Assembly: GCA_033239125.1 (NCBI GenBank)
Contig: BSWB01000004.1
Location: 138,830,426 to 138,894,425 of the forward strand
DNA length: 64,000 nucleotides
Source: Fagopyrum homotropicum
Lineage: Eukaryota; Streptophyta; Magnoliopsida; Caryophyllales; Polygonaceae
Direction of reading: 5' to 3'
The notes below the pieces were generated by a model, which saw nothing but the letters and a program-made list of their open reading frames with translations, did not search any database and was not told the origin of the DNA. Position numbers and translations under genes: made by a program. How positions within the stretch are numbered: the first letter of the stretch is position 1; each line of letters starts with the position of its first letter. Of the stretch, positions 10,598 to 21,953 are shown one piece after another.

Positions 10598-12336
10598 TGT
10601 TCGCCCCTAAAGGTGTGTGCAAATAAGCTTTAAATTTATAAAACTAGAATCAAGCAGCAAACTCGCAGTGTACGGATCGACGTAGCTAAGCAAGAATTCC
10701 AGAGTATCGAACACAGGGATTTGGGTGGTAACGAATTCAATCGCAGATTATCAAGCGAGTAAATATGAGAGTTTTGCAAGTATTGGGAAAACAACAATCC
10801 TAAAGATCCAAGTATCCAGCTGTGGCAATCGATTCAAGATATACTTAATGATATAAAGACAGAGTTGAGATATGCAAAGGTATACTAAAATAAGGTAATC
10901 GTACGGTGAAGTTCCAAAAACCTTATGTAACTCACCTACAAGGCACTCTCTATACAGGTTGTTGAGGCTCAATATAGAAAGATTCTAAAGGTGAGAATTA
11001 GTGTCAAATACCCAAACTTGTAACCCAAGGATCAAGACTAACTTAACCGATTGAGGTTGTGACACTCACAATCGAGGTAGAGGTTGTTGAGGCTTCACTA
11101 CCACCTAGAAAAGGCAAGCCTAAACTAAGTTAAAGCAAATCTTTAACTTTGGATTAAAGTAAAAGCAAGTTCGTAACTTAACACAAAATTACGGTTAGTT
11201 CTTGAAAATCACGGCCGTGGAAACCTAAGAACAGGCCGTGATTTAGGGTGTCGACGATATTTCTCTAACTCTCAGGGTCCAATCAAATTACGATCGATCT
11301 ATCATTATCTAAGCCACAACTATCAACCCTTCACCTTAGAATTGTTAAAGGTTTTTAGCCAATAACAGTCATGTTGATATCGATTCAAGAATTAAAAGAT
11401 AGAAAGATGAAAACTTTCAAGAACTTTCAATAATCTTCAAACCAATCTCAAAGTCACAAAGAGAACAAGTATTGTCAAAGGATTCGGATTAAAACAAACA
11501 ATCACAATCTTAGGAAAGAAGGAAGAACGGGATGTCAATCCGTCTTCTAAATCAAACCTAAACAAGGAGAGAAATCTTCTTGCAACAATCCTCCAAAAAG
11601 CTTCGATCTTCCGTCAATCCGGAAATCTCAACAGCAATCTCCACCAAAAGTGCGGTATTAGGGCAATTCCCAACACGGACTCCGATCTCCAACGAGATGT
11701 AAATGCGTCTAAGCGGGGGTGAATGATGCTTAGCGAAACTCTTCAGGTCTCAGCTGTGATGACGGAATCTTGCTTCGTCCGACTTCTTATAGGGCAAGAT
11801 AAAATATCGGCCCGGCCCAATCTTCAAGAGATCGTGGCTTCAAGTGTTGCGAAAAGATTCGCTAAGATCACGGTCGTGGAAGTTCCCACGACCGTAATTT
11901 AGGGCGTGGATTAGGTCACGGTTTGTACCATGTATCCCACGGCCGTAATAGTTACTGGAATGCATCACGCCTCTCTTGCAAGGTTCCACGGCCGTGGAAC
12001 TGAACGTGGTTCGTAGTACGGCTGTATTTTAGAGCGTGGTTTAGGGCAAGAACGTGATTCTTCCCTAGCCTCGTGCATTCCTCAAGCTAAAACTCCAATT
12101 TGCTTCCAAAGAATGTCCTCAATCTATGGACACATCAAATCAACTCTCCTTTGCTCGATTCCGTTCGGAAATAGCTCCAAATCACCTATAATCAACATAG
12201 AACTAGTATAGACATCCATATCGACAATATAGGTAATACTAGCTCACATATGCATAAAGTTCAATCAAAGACTATCAATATGAATCAATTACGTTTAGAA
12301 AACGTGCCTAAAATATCACAATATTTCATGCTAACA
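10598..12336 (-). repeat. element A 3' LTR
   Basis: 1739 bp, TGTTCGCCCC to ATGCTAACA on the plus strand. Near-identical to 21954-23692. It contains palindromes at 11210-11245 and a dense set at 11870-12050, including the 18-bp perfect palindrome GTTCCACGGCCGTGGAAC (11983-12000). Confidence 0.95.
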
Positions 12337-12375
12337 AATAACCCCATACTTAACACTTGCTTGTCCCTAAGCAAG
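12337..12375 (-). other. PPT and GNRA-type hairpin (A)
   Basis: Directly inside the 3' LTR. On the element strand a hairpin (12375-12356) with loop GGGA precedes the purine tract containing AGTATGGGGTTATT. One loop-closing pair is A-C here; the other elements have a perfect stem. The PPT primes plus-strand DNA synthesis. Confidence 0.75.
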
Positions 12376-13683
12376 GTCTTTCAAAAAGCTTTAAACAAGA
12401 GTTAGGATGAAATATGTGTACCTTCTTTTGGGTGAATGTGACTTCTAAAGAATAGATCATTCTCAAACCTTGCTTCAATCGTTCTTCAAACGTTCACACA
12501 CTCAATTAAAGAGTAAAAAGCAAAGAAAATTCATGAACCAATTTGACTTCCAAGCAAGCATTATAACCTTCAAACATTATCAAAATCAATCACAAGAAAC
12601 TTCAATTTAGATCACCAAGTCATATAACATTCTTTTGATCTTAAGGACTTTCAAAGAAAAGGTCTAGAATATGGAAGGGAAGGGAAAACTTTAAGGGAAA
12701 GTGGTGCATAAATCCGGGAAAGTGGACAACTACCTTCTTCTTCTTATGCGGTTCCCGCAACACTTCAACTTAGAGCTTCGCTCTCTTCTTTTCATTTTTC
12801 GACTTTACTTTTGGAGTTATGGATAGAGGTGCACAAAAATCGAAGCCTAGGAGATCGGCGTTTCTCAATTTTTCAAGAGATGCCTCAAACCCTTAGCGCA
12901 CATACCATAATCCGCTAGGAATATCGCTCAATCCGACTTTGGCAAGACACAAACACCCGGCTATGTGAATGGTGCCGAGTTACTCATCGTCATGATTGAC
13001 TTCCCCAAACCTACAATTTCTTTCTATTCATTTGATTGCAAATAATTGCTCTCATGGCCCTCCCACATCAAACATGCCTTTTTCTCATTCACTTCTCCAA
13101 ATTCCCGGATAGGTAAAGAAGACTAATATTTCAATGAGGAGCTAGATGATCAAAGAAAGAAGAAAGAAAGTATCGAATTGCCTTAATCATTTCAACAAGA
13201 AGTATAGGAACTTATAATGTGATTTCAACTTCAATTTCCTAGCATGATTTAGGTAACATTTTCACATTATAAAGCTTTGCAAAAGAGGTAAAATTTATTC
13301 ATTCAGATTCTTTTCAATTCACAATCCTTTTAAGCATGCAATTGTCATCAAACTCAATTCACAAGTAGTGATTATCATGGAAATCATCTCAATTCATTAG
13401 AAGCTCAAAATTTTCAAAATTTTTCAATTTTTATGAGTTTTTCAAGTTACTTTTCATGCAATGCAATAAGGAAACGTGCAACACATAATGAACATGCAAC
13501 GATAGTCTCAATTGAAAGCGAACATAGTAAGTAGAGTTATTACAAACTTTTTAGTACATCCCACCCCATACTTAGGACGAACATTGTCCCTAATGTTCAA
13601 AATAAAGAAGGAAAAGAAAGAAAAGAAAAAGAAACTCACAAAGTGGTGGCGGGAATGTCTAAAACGAACGGTCATGCATCTAA
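12376..13683 (-). other. element A 3' noncoding region
   Basis: No long open frame. It contains the roughly 180-bp block at 12829-13017 that is conserved in B, D, E and F. It also has AT-rich stretches and, next to the third ORF, a purine-rich run (13600-13635). Confidence 0.7.
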
Positions 13684-15291
13684 TCACTGCGGCGCCGGAG
13701 GAGGCGGGAATGGGGAGAAACTCGGATCATAGAACCGCCCAAACTGCTGGCGGTAGACGTCCCTCATCATGTGGTCAAGGTCGTCTAAGCGTCCGTCTCT
13801 AGCATCCGCCCGGATCTCCAGCGCTCCTACTCTCTCTGAAAGTCCGGTAGCCCAATCCGGCATCTGCTCGTACCATCCCGGGGCGTGACTGTACCATGCT
13901 GGGGCATCGGATGGTGCTGGTGGTGGTGGTGGTGCTGCTGCTGGCTGCTCCGTGGACCAAGGAGGGGGAACGCCATACCATGTGGGAGGTGTGGTCATCC
14001 ACGTGGGCCTCTCACTCACGCTAGCGCGGCGAGATGACGAGCCTGAGGCTCTAGCTGGACGTGGAGAGCGTCTAGGTACATCTAGGGCCGCCTCCGGCTA
14101 GTCCGGAAACGTGCCAAACTCGTGCTCCGCTCCTCCTCCACTCTCAAACTGATCTCCCATATCCTCCTCCTCGACAACCGGTGGTGGGACGTAAGGGGGA
14201 GCTACTATCCTATTCGCATGCATCGCAGCGAACGTCTCCTTCCAATTATGGCGTCCCGCCATAATGGAATACTCCGGCAGCCACTCTATACCCCTACCCG
14301 TCCTAGTCTCCCAAGGCATGCCCGCATAAGGCGGACCTCCATGTGTGGGGAAAATGAGACCCCTAACCATGAATGCGTGTAGCCCTAAAGGAATGGCCGG
14401 TATGCGGGTGCAAGCAGAAAAATCCACACCAAAACTCCTAGCAATGTGGGTAACTATCCCACCATACCCGATGTTCCCCTTCTTCTTGTTCTTGAGCTTG
14501 CTCATCGTAGCAGCCAAGAGAGTAGCACAATCTGCACGGCGTCCGTAAAGCATACAATAGAGCAAGAATAGCTCATCCGTCTTGATCTTTTGGGGCGTCT
14601 CCGTCCTAGGAAAGAGACACTCCGAAAGAACACGGTGAGCTATCTTCAAGGCTAGATGGTACATCAATCTAGCCTTGGTATCAGCGGGTTGCCAACGGTC
14701 CTCGTCGGCATAAACCATAGCAACTTCCTCCCAAAAGTTCTTGGGGTAAACTCCACTCGGAAACCGACCATTATAGGTCTCATGAAACCCAAAAATAGTC
14801 CCAAACTCAACTATGCTCAAATGGTAGTCTCTTTCCATGAGACGGAAAGAGACGGTCCTATCTACGTGGCTGTGCTCGAAAGACGTCACAACCTCCCGGG
14901 TGATCTCCTCATAAGCGTCTTCACGAATGTTCGTGAAGACAAGTAATCCGGCTCTATCCAAGAGCCATGTAAGGTCATCAACTATGTTGAGAGGATGTAG
15001 ATCCTCCAACAACAAATATCTAGGGCCAATCACTGCCCTCTCTGTGATCCTCTCAAATGCAACAAGATGGTTCTCATGTATGGTCGGGATTCTAGGGTGA
15101 GGAGGTGAAGATGGAGGTGAAGGTGAGGATGGTAGTGAGGGAGATGAGGGTGGTGGTGCCCTAGAGGATGAGGAGGTGGAGGGATTGCCTTTCCTTTTCT
15201 TATTCTGCTCTCCCTTCTTCTCTTTTATCCTTCCCGACATTCTCCTTACGAAATCCATTCTGCACAAAAAATTACGGTCTGTTCTTCGCAA
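13684..15291 (-). pseudogene. Athila third ORF (ORF-1-like), one stop (A)
   Basis: A frame of about 535 codons downstream of integrase, interrupted only by TAG at 14098-14100. Element B has CAG at this codon, so it is a single C-to-T change. The start is probably an internal Met (MDFVRRMSG or MSGRIKEKK) rather than the first one. Order: basic, NLS-like KKRK segment; Ser/Pro-rich linker; a globular domain of about 250 residues with the motifs RLMERDYHLSIVEFGTIFGF and RTETPQKIKTDELFLLYC; an acidic stretch; tandem Trp heptads; a short coiled coil; and a PFPPPP tail. It resembles families catalogued as Athila ORF-1 or 'putative plant transposon protein' (from memory, not searched). No transmembrane segment or signal peptide is visible, so it does not look like an envelope protein. 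Function unknown. Confidence 0.85.
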
Positions 15292-15980
15292 ATTACGGCC
15301 GTGGTTTACCCAGAGACCGTGATTCGTCTCAGAATTTCACGAATCTCAACAAATTCACAAGCAATCACCACAACAAGCAGTCCTAGTCTAATTCCTTCCA
15401 GTCTCTATCAGTTCTTCCTAAAAATCTATAGCAAAAACAAACCAAATTGGCGAGAATCAAGAAGAAAGAATAAACCTCTTTTTCGGATTGAAAAACCCGA
15501 AATGCGAGTTTGTTGATGGATTTCCGTTTGATTCGTCGCTTGGATCTTGTTTGTGGTTGAATTTGCTGCAGTTTGGGAAGAAGAATCGTCGAAAACGGTT
15601 GGAAAACGAAGATTTGATAGGAGGCGTGGAATTCCGGCAATTAGGTCGTGGAAAAGAGGGGTTTTTGGGATGAGTTTGTGAAGAATGTGGCTTATATAGT
15701 TGCAGGCAAAATTTTGAAAATCACGGTTTGTCGGGGTGTTCCACGGCCGTGGAAGTGTACGGAACCGTGGTTTTGGTGATTTTTCAAAGGCTTTTGGAAA
15801 TTACGGCCATTGTAGCTATGACGACCGTAATTTAGACCGTGGAACCTTCTGTAAAGCTCCAAAGTCCGAATTTCGTCGCTTTTCTTCAACATTACTCTCC
15901 TCTTTTCCTTTTCCATCAATCCTTGGGTTGCCTCCCAAGAAGCGCTTTGTTTAAGGTCCGTAGCTAGACAAATCTCGCAC
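15292..15980 (-). promoter_or_regulatory. integrase-to-third-ORF spacer with palindrome array (A)
   Basis: About 690 bp without a supported gene. It has two groups of the family palindrome: 15283-15330 beside the third-ORF start and 15718-15845, including TTCCACGGCCGTGGAA at 15739-15754. A TATA-like CTTATATAG lies near 15690. It could be leader or promoter for a separate third-ORF transcript; this is inference. Confidence 0.5.
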
Positions 15981-16961
15981 TTATTCGAGTGCGGTAGGCG
16001 CAAACTCCTCAGTTTGGAGTTCCGGCGTATACTTCTTGAGTCGTTGGCCGTTCACCTTAAAACTTCCGCTAGCTTCACCCCATACTTCAACTGCACCATG
16101 GGGGAAAATACGTTTAATTAGAAAGGGTCCGGTCCAACGGGATTTAAGCTTACCTGGAAAGAGGCGAAGTCTTGAATTGAAGAGGAGAACTTGATCTCCT
16201 TCTTTGAAGTCCTTTGGAATGATATGCTTATCATGCCAACGCTTTGCCCTTTCCTTGTAGATCTTGGCGTTTTCATAGGCGTTCAAGCGAAGTTCATCCA
16301 GCTTATTGATGTCTAGGAGACGCTTCTCTCCCGCTTCCTTCATGCCGAAATTCAGCCACTTGATAGCCCAAAACGCTTTGTGCTCTAGCTCCACCGGTAA
16401 GTGACAAGACTTCCCATACACAAGGTTGTATGGTGTGGTTCCTATGGGAGTCTTGTACGCAGTCCGGTACGCCCATAATGCATCATCTAGCTTCAAGGAC
16501 CAATCCTTCCTAGTCCTTGAAACCGTCTTTTCTAGAATTCCTTTGATCTCCCTATTTGAGATCTCAACTTGTCCACTAGTTTGTGGATGATAAGGGGTAG
16601 CGATCTTGTGAGTAACCCCATACTTAGCTAGAAGAGCTTCAAAGCGACGGGCTATGAAGTGAGAACCTCCATCACTAATGATCGTCCTTGGTGTTCTAAA
16701 TCGCGGAAAGATGGTCTTGTTGAAGAACTTAACCACCACCATGGCATCATTTGTGGGAGAGGCAATTGCTTCCACCCATCTAGAAACGTAGTCCACCGCC
16801 AATAGTATGTATTGGTTTCCAAAAGAAGATGGGAATGGTCCCATGAAATCAACTCCCCAAACGTCGAAAATCTCCACCTCTTGGATGTTGTTGAGGGGCA
16901 TCTCGTTCCTTCTAGAAATATTGCCTGTTCTTTGACAAGCATCGCAGCAAGAAACAAAGGA
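15981..16961 (-). pseudogene. pol: integrase core and C-terminus (A)
   Basis: An open frame from Met at 16901 runs 306 codons. Catalytic residues D18, D77 and E113 show D,D-35-E spacing (WGVDFMG, ISDGGSHF, SGQVEISNRE). The C-terminal GPY/F-type module (KSRWTGPFLIKR) is present. The upstream zinc-finger end (CCDAC) lies in 16902-16961 and is cut off from the long pol frame by TAA at 16962-16964, where B has CAA. So the core is intact but translation from gag-pol would stop just before it. Integrase inserts the cDNA into the genome. Confidence 0.9.
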
Positions 16962-19900
16962 TTAAACATCTCTAAATAAAGTAGGCCAATAGAATCCAGA
17001 TTGCAATACCTTTACGCTAGTCTTGTTCGAACTAGCGTGTCCTCCACAAGGTAGTGAATGACAATGGCGGATGACACTTTGCATCTCATCTTCCGGCACA
17101 CATCGCCGAATGATGCCATCCGGACCTCTCTTAAAGAGGAGAGGCTCGTTCCAATAGTATTCCCGGACGTCCTTAAAGAACTTCTTCCTTTGTGCGTAGG
17201 ATAGTCCGGGCGGTGTCTCCTGGCAAACTAAATAGTTAACAAAATTAGCAAACCATGGTTCGTTACCTTTGGAGATCACGTTGATGCACTCCTCTATGAT
17301 GTGTAAGTGTTCGTCTGGAAAGGAGTCATCAATGGGTAGATGGTCGTCCCCTAGATGTGTTAGACGACTCAAATGATCCGCAACAGAATTTTCTGAACCT
17401 TTCTTGTCGCGGATCTCAAGATCGAATTCTTGTAGGAGAAGAATCCATCTAATCAGCCTTGGCTTCGCATCTTTCTTCGCAAGGAGGTACCGGATCGCAG
17501 CATGATCCGTGTAGACAATCACCTTTGCACCTACAAGATAAGAGCGAAACTTGTCAATAGCGTAGACAATGGCTAGAAATTCTTTCTCGGTAGTGGCGTA
17601 GTTAAGCTGCGCTTCATCTAGCGTCTTGCTTGCATAGTATATGGCATGGGTTCGCCCTTCCTTTCGTTGCCCAAGAACAGCTCCAATAGCTACGTCACTA
17701 GCATCGCACATAATCTCGAAGGGGAGAGTCCAATCCGGAGGTTGGATAATAGGTGCTGAAATTAGAGCTTGCCGAATGGTGTTAAACGCATCCAAACATT
17801 CCTGTGAAAACTCAAAAACCGCATCCTTCATCAATAGATTAGTGAGAGGTTTTGATATCTTAGAAAAGTCCTTAATGAAACGTCTATAAAATCCAGCATG
17901 TCCTAGGAAACTTCTTATCCCTTTCACCGAAATTGGGGGAGGAAGTTTCTCTATGGTCTCTATCTTAGCCTTGTCTACCTCTATCCCTCTACTAGAGACT
18001 AAGTGACCTAATACGATTCCTTCCTTAACCATGAATTGACACTTCTCCCAATTAAGAACTAGGTTAGTGTCTTCACACCTTTGTAAAACAAGAGAAAGGT
18101 TAGAAAGGCAATCGTTAAAAGAGGAACCGTATACGGAGAAGTCGTCCATAAAGACTTCCATGATTTCCTCTACGTATTCGGAGAAGATGACCATCATGCA
18201 CCGTTGAAAGGTGGCTGGGGCATTGCAAAGCCCGAACGGCATTCTCCTATAGGCGAACGTACCCCAAGGGCACGTGAATGTGGTCTTCTCTTGATCGTCC
18301 GGATGTATCGGAATCTGAAAGAAACCACTATAACCGTCAAGGTAGCAAAAATGTGAATGTTGTGCTAACCTTTCAAGCATTTGATCGATGAATGGCAATG
18401 GAAAGTGATCCTTCCGCGTTGCGTTATTGAGCTTGCGGTAGTCTATACACATTCGCCATCCAGTCACGGTTCGGGTAGGAATGAGTTCATTGTTCTTGTT
18501 GGTGATGACCGTCATTCCTCCCTTCTTCGGAACTACTTGAACTGGACTCACCCACTTGCTATCGGAGATAGGATAGATGATACCTGCATCAAGAAGTTTA
18601 AGAATTTCCTTCTTGACAACCTCCTTCATGGTCGGATTCAACCGCCTTTGAGGTTGTCTTGAAGTTCTAAAGTCCTCCTCCATTAGTATCTTATGCATAC
18701 ATAGGGAGGGTTTAATTCCTACTAAGTCCTCAATAGTATAGCCTATGGATTTTCTATGTTTCCTAAGGACAATCATGAGCTGCTCATGTTCATCTATGCT
18801 CAGTTCGGAGCTAACGATAACCGGAAAGGTAGAATTAGATCCTAGAAAAGCGTACCTTAGATGAGTAGGAAGTGGTTTAAGTTCCATCACTTTCGGAGCT
18901 TCCGATGACCCTTGAGGAGCATCCGACGTTTCCTTAGAAGTTTCTAAGGGTGTTGAGTGAGTTGGAGAAGAATCGAATGAAGTTGAAGAAGTATGCCGAT
19001 CACCTTCTTCCACGGTCAGAATTACGGCCTCTCCATGTGTTCCACGACCGTGTAATCCCCTGGAATGGAGGTCGATTTTGGTTGTGAAATCCACGGTCGT
19101 GGAATACAGGGTATGACCGTGGATTCTAACATTCTCAGCCTCATCGTGGAGTTTCTCAAACTCCAATTCATACATCTCTTCTTGTGCTTCTAAGGCTTCA
19201 ATTTCCTCTTTGCACTCTCCTTCTTCCCCTACATTGGTTAGACTCATAGTGATAACCTTTTGTAAAGGATCGTTAAAGAGAATCGCACTTACCTCCTCCC
19301 TAGACAAACCTTCTTCGTCTTGGATATCGTAAATATCCTCGTCAAAGATTGGCTCCTTCACTAGAGTGGAAAGAACGAATTCTACTTTCTCTTCTCCAAT
19401 ATCAAAAGCGAGTCTTCCATTCTTGCAATCGACCATGCAGCCGGAAGTTGCAAGAAACGGTCTTCCGAGTATGATCGGGACCGGACTATCTACAGGAATG
19501 TCAAGCACGACAAAATCAATGGGAACAAAGAATTTACCTAGCTTGACCGGGACGTCTTCTACAATACCGACGGGGCGAGTGATGGATCGATCTGCCATGT
19601 ATAACATCATCTTCACCGGTTTAGGGTTGCCTAAACCGATCTTCCTGCACAATGGAAGTGGTATGATGCTCACATTTGCTCCTAAGTCACATAAAGCGTC
19701 ATATGTGACATCTCCCACTCCAATGGGAATGCAAAATGACCCCGGATCCTTCAACTTTGGGGGCATTTTCTCCTTCATGGTCTTGATGAGATCCGAAGAA
19801 TCCGAACTCATCTTGACCTCACCAAAATCTTCTAGCTTCCTCTTGTTGGAGAGGAGCTCCTTCAAGAACTTGCCATAAGCCGGCATACCTACAATAGCAT

Positions 19901-21335
19901 CAATGAAGGGTATATTAATATGCAGCTTACTCATGAGTTCTATGAACTTACCGAATTGTTTGTCTAGGCGCGCTCGCGCTCTAGATTGAGGAAATGGTAG
20001 GGGAGGTTTGTAAGCTGGAGGAGGAACATAGACATCTTCCTTCTCCTTCCCCTTTTCTTTGTCCTTCTCTACGGGGACTTCAACGAATGTAGGCTGCGGA
20101 TCGGTAGTGGTCACTCCGCTCCTAGTTGTAATCGCCATCACCCTTCCCTTAGGGTTGTCCTCCGTCTTTCTTGGAAGTTTCCCTTGATTTCTAGGAACTT
20201 CCTCTGCGTGGTTGAACATTTGGTTTTCCAAAACTTTTTGAGCTTTGTCAACCTTAGAAACTTGATCATCAACCTTGATGAGGCGGTTCTCCAACCCTTG
20301 AAGCTTTCCCAAAATTGTTTCCAACATGGGATCGGGCTTCTCCTTTCCCGTATTGTTTCCTCCATTAGATGATTGCCCCTGGCTTTTCAAAGGAGTAGAG
20401 GAAGAGGAAGGTGGAGTTAGTGAATTAGAATTGGAAGGATATGAGTTACCGGAATTTTGTTGATTGGAGCGCCAATTGTTGTTGTTTGAACCCCTATTGT
20501 TGTTCCAATTGTTATTCCGGTTGTTGTTGTTTCCGTTCCAATTGTTATTCCGGTTGTTGTTCCGGTTATTGTTGTTGCGGTTGGTGTTATCACCGCCATT
20601 GTTGCTGCCCAAATAGCCAACATCATTCTCTTGTTTTGGGAAGTTGGTCTTGATAGCCTCCTTCAACTCTTTGATCTCATTGTTGAGGGAGAAAATCTGA
20701 TTTTGAGCTTCATGTGTGAGCTTTGCTCCTTGCTCCACACGATTTCCCTCCACTTTCCGGTGGGAATACTTCTCTATGACTCTTGCTTGCTTCTCGATGA
20801 AGTCCCAAGCGTCATCTTCTCTCATGTCCATGAACGTTCCACATGAGAGGGATTGGAGGTTGAATTGCGTTCCCGCATCCAGCCCCTTGTAGTAAATCTC
20901 TAGCAAGGCAAGCTTGGATATGCCATGATGAGGACAATCCAAGAGCAAGTCCTGAAACCTTTCCCAAGATTGAAACAAACTTTCGTTAGGTCTCATGGAA
21001 AAAGCATTAATCTTACCTCTAAGTTCCGCCGTTTTGGAGGGCGGGAAGAATTTGGTGAGGAACTCCGCGGAAAGGTCTTCCCACGTATCTAGTTTCCCAC
21101 TAGGAAGAGCTTGGTACCAAGACAACGCTTTCCCCTTCAAAGAGAAGAAGAAAGGCTTGAGCTTGTAGCTGTTGGTGGTAGCACTCTTCGGTCTCATCGT
21201 CTCCATCATACACTCAAACCCTTGCGTAAAAGGGTTGGTGTGGAGATTCAGCGCTTGTACCGCCAAATTGGCTTTGGCGAACAAGAGTAATAACTTGAGG
21301 GTTAAAGCTAAACCCTTGCACATCTTCAGCATCAA
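16962..21335 (-). CDS. gag-pol: gag-protease-RT-RNase H polyprotein (A)
   Basis: A 1457-codon open frame, one of the best preserved in the window. Order by residue: gag capsid-like domain about 60-205 (ALSWYQALPSGKLDTWEDLS); Asn-rich low-complexity linker about 245-310 with no CCHC zinc knuckle seen; palindrome-bearing linkers; aspartic protease about 530-640 with active motif DLGA (19677-19688); RT about 870-1075 with catalytic FMDD (18141-18152); RNase H about 1175-1300 with CDASD and TDHAAIRY; and the first half of the integrase HHCC finger at the end. The Met at 21335 is not the true gag start: the N-terminus lies in 21214-21852 in another frame, so one frameshift near 21250 separates them. 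Stop at 16962 is CAA-to-TAA relative to B. Confidence 0.94.
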   Translation of the reverse strand: MMLKMCKGLALTLKLLLLFAKANLAVQALNLHTNPFTQGFECMMETMRPKSATTNSYKLKPFFFSLKGKALSWYQALPSGKLDTWEDLSAEFLTKFFPPSKTAELRGKINAFSMRPNESLFQSWERFQDLLLDCPHHGISKLALLEIYYKGLDAGTQFNLQSLSCGTFMDMREDDAWDFIEKQARVIEKYSHRKVEGNRVEQGAKLTHEAQNQIFSLNNEIKELKEAIKTNFPKQENDVGYLGSNNGGDNTNRNNNNRNNNRNNNWNGNNNNRNNNWNNNRGSNNNNWRSNQQNSGNSYPSNSNSLTPPSSSSTPLKSQGQSSNGGNNTGKEKPDPMLETILGKLQGLENRLIKVDDQVSKVDKAQKVLENQMFNHAEEVPRNQGKLPRKTEDNPKGRVMAITTRSGVTTTDPQPTFVEVPVEKDKEKGKEKEDVYVPPPAYKPPLPFPQSRARARLDKQFGKFIELMSKLHINIPFIDAIVGMPAYGKFLKELLSNKRKLEDFGEVKMSSDSSDLIKTMKEKMPPKLKDPGSFCIPIGVGDVTYDALCDLGANVSIIPLPLCRKIGLGNPKPVKMMLYMADRSITRPVGIVEDVPVKLGKFFVPIDFVVLDIPVDSPVPIILGRPFLATSGCMVDCKNGRLAFDIGEEKVEFVLSTLVKEPIFDEDIYDIQDEEGLSREEVSAILFNDPLQKVITMSLTNVGEEGECKEEIEALEAQEEMYELEFEKLHDEAENVRIHGHTLYSTTVDFTTKIDLHSRGLHGRGTHGEAVILTVEEGDRHTSSTSFDSSPTHSTPLETSKETSDAPQGSSEAPKVMELKPLPTHLRYAFLGSNSTFPVIVSSELSIDEHEQLMIVLRKHRKSIGYTIEDLVGIKPSLCMHKILMEEDFRTSRQPQRRLNPTMKEVVKKEILKLLDAGIIYPISDSKWVSPVQVVPKKGGMTVITNKNNELIPTRTVTGWRMCIDYRKLNNATRKDHFPLPFIDQMLERLAQHSHFCYLDGYSGFFQIPIHPDDQEKTTFTCPWGTFAYRRMPFGLCNAPATFQRCMMVIFSEYVEEIMEVFMDDFSVYGSSFNDCLSNLSLVLQRCEDTNLVLNWEKCQFMVKEGIVLGHLVSSRGIEVDKAKIETIEKLPPPISVKGIRSFLGHAGFYRRFIKDFSKISKPLTNLLMKDAVFEFSQECLDAFNTIRQALISAPIIQPPDWTLPFEIMCDASDVAIGAVLGQRKEGRTHAIYYASKTLDEAQLNYATTEKEFLAIVYAIDKFRSYLVGAKVIVYTDHAAIRYLLAKKDAKPRLIRWILLLQEFDLEIRDKKGSENSVADHLSRLTHLGDDHLPIDDSFPDEHLHIIEECINVISKGNEPWFANFVNYLVCQETPPGLSYAQRKKFFKDVREYYWNEPLLFKRGPDGIIRRCVPEDEMQSVIRHCHSLPCGGHASSNKTSVKVLQSGFYWPTLFRDV

Positions 21336-21852
21336 AATTCACGCCCAAGTGGCGTGGTTGTTGCGTTGGATCCATCCGCTGGCCAAGAGTTCTTGGCTCA
21401 TTATCCACACGTTCGATCCTCACATTCCTAGGCAGAATGCGGCGATTAGTAGCTCCTTGTGGATGGAAAGGATTTACATTGATCGTAGGATCAATCTCCT
21501 CCAGCGGAGGCATGGAAGAATCACTATCATCAGCGGATGAGTGACTTTTTCTTCTAAACCTTGATGCTTTCCTTGAGGATTTCTTGCTTCCCTTATTCTT
21601 AAGGTCGCTCATTTCTACCCTCATCTGGAAGATCATGTCTTGTAGACTGTTAACTTGAGATTGATGACGATCCATCTCATCCTGGCGGAGAGTCTCGTTC
21701 CATCGGAGTTGAGCTTCCTTCTCCGCCAACTCCGTTTGAAGATCACGTTCGTGTTCTTCAGCCATTTTCTTTTCCTTGCGCTTTTGCCTCAAGGTTTTCT
21801 CTAGCTCTTGATCAAGAGGTAAGAGATCTTCGGTGTTCCTAGACCTGCGCAT
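21214..21852 (-). pseudogene. gag: gag N-terminal part (A)
   Basis: Starts MRRSRNTEDLLPLDQ, 78 bases inside the PBS, matching the gag starts in B, D and E. Residues about 20-80 are strongly charged and likely coiled coil. A basic Ser/Arg patch and then conserved QRMDPTQQPRHLGVNF and RQSQFGG follow. After SPHQ the frame departs from the B sequence and ends at 21214. The homologous sequence continues in the long frame, so a one-base-type indel near 21250 breaks gag. Confidence 0.88.
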
Positions 21853-21930
21853 GCACTCAAAGTAATATCAAATAACGAGAGCAAGCTCCCAAGCTTGACA
21901 ACCGGCAACCGGATTCGGCCGAAACCAAAT

Positions 21931-21947
21931 CCCCGGCAACGGCGCCA
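21931..21947 (-). other. primer-binding site, tRNA-Asp type (A)
   Basis: On the element strand it reads TGGCGCCGTTGCCGGGG, six bases from the 5' LTR edge at 21954. Perfect match to the plant tRNA-Asp 3' end. Confidence 0.93.
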
Positions 21948-21953
21948 AAAACT

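Noticed and set aside
13684..15291. Envelope protein, by position downstream of integrase
   Set aside because: No signal peptide, transmembrane helix or cleavage site is visible; the N-terminus is basic and NLS-like and the tail proline-rich. Described as a third ORF instead.
19366..19878. 170-codon plus-strand frame
   Set aside because: Antisense to the protease region of A; the same frame occurs broken in B. It is a shadow of conserved coding sequence.
20441..20653. Cysteine-rich plus-strand frame resembling a metal-binding peptide
   Set aside because: It is the antisense of the Asn-rich, AAC-repeat gag linker of element A. The Cys codons come from the repeat and no gene features support it.
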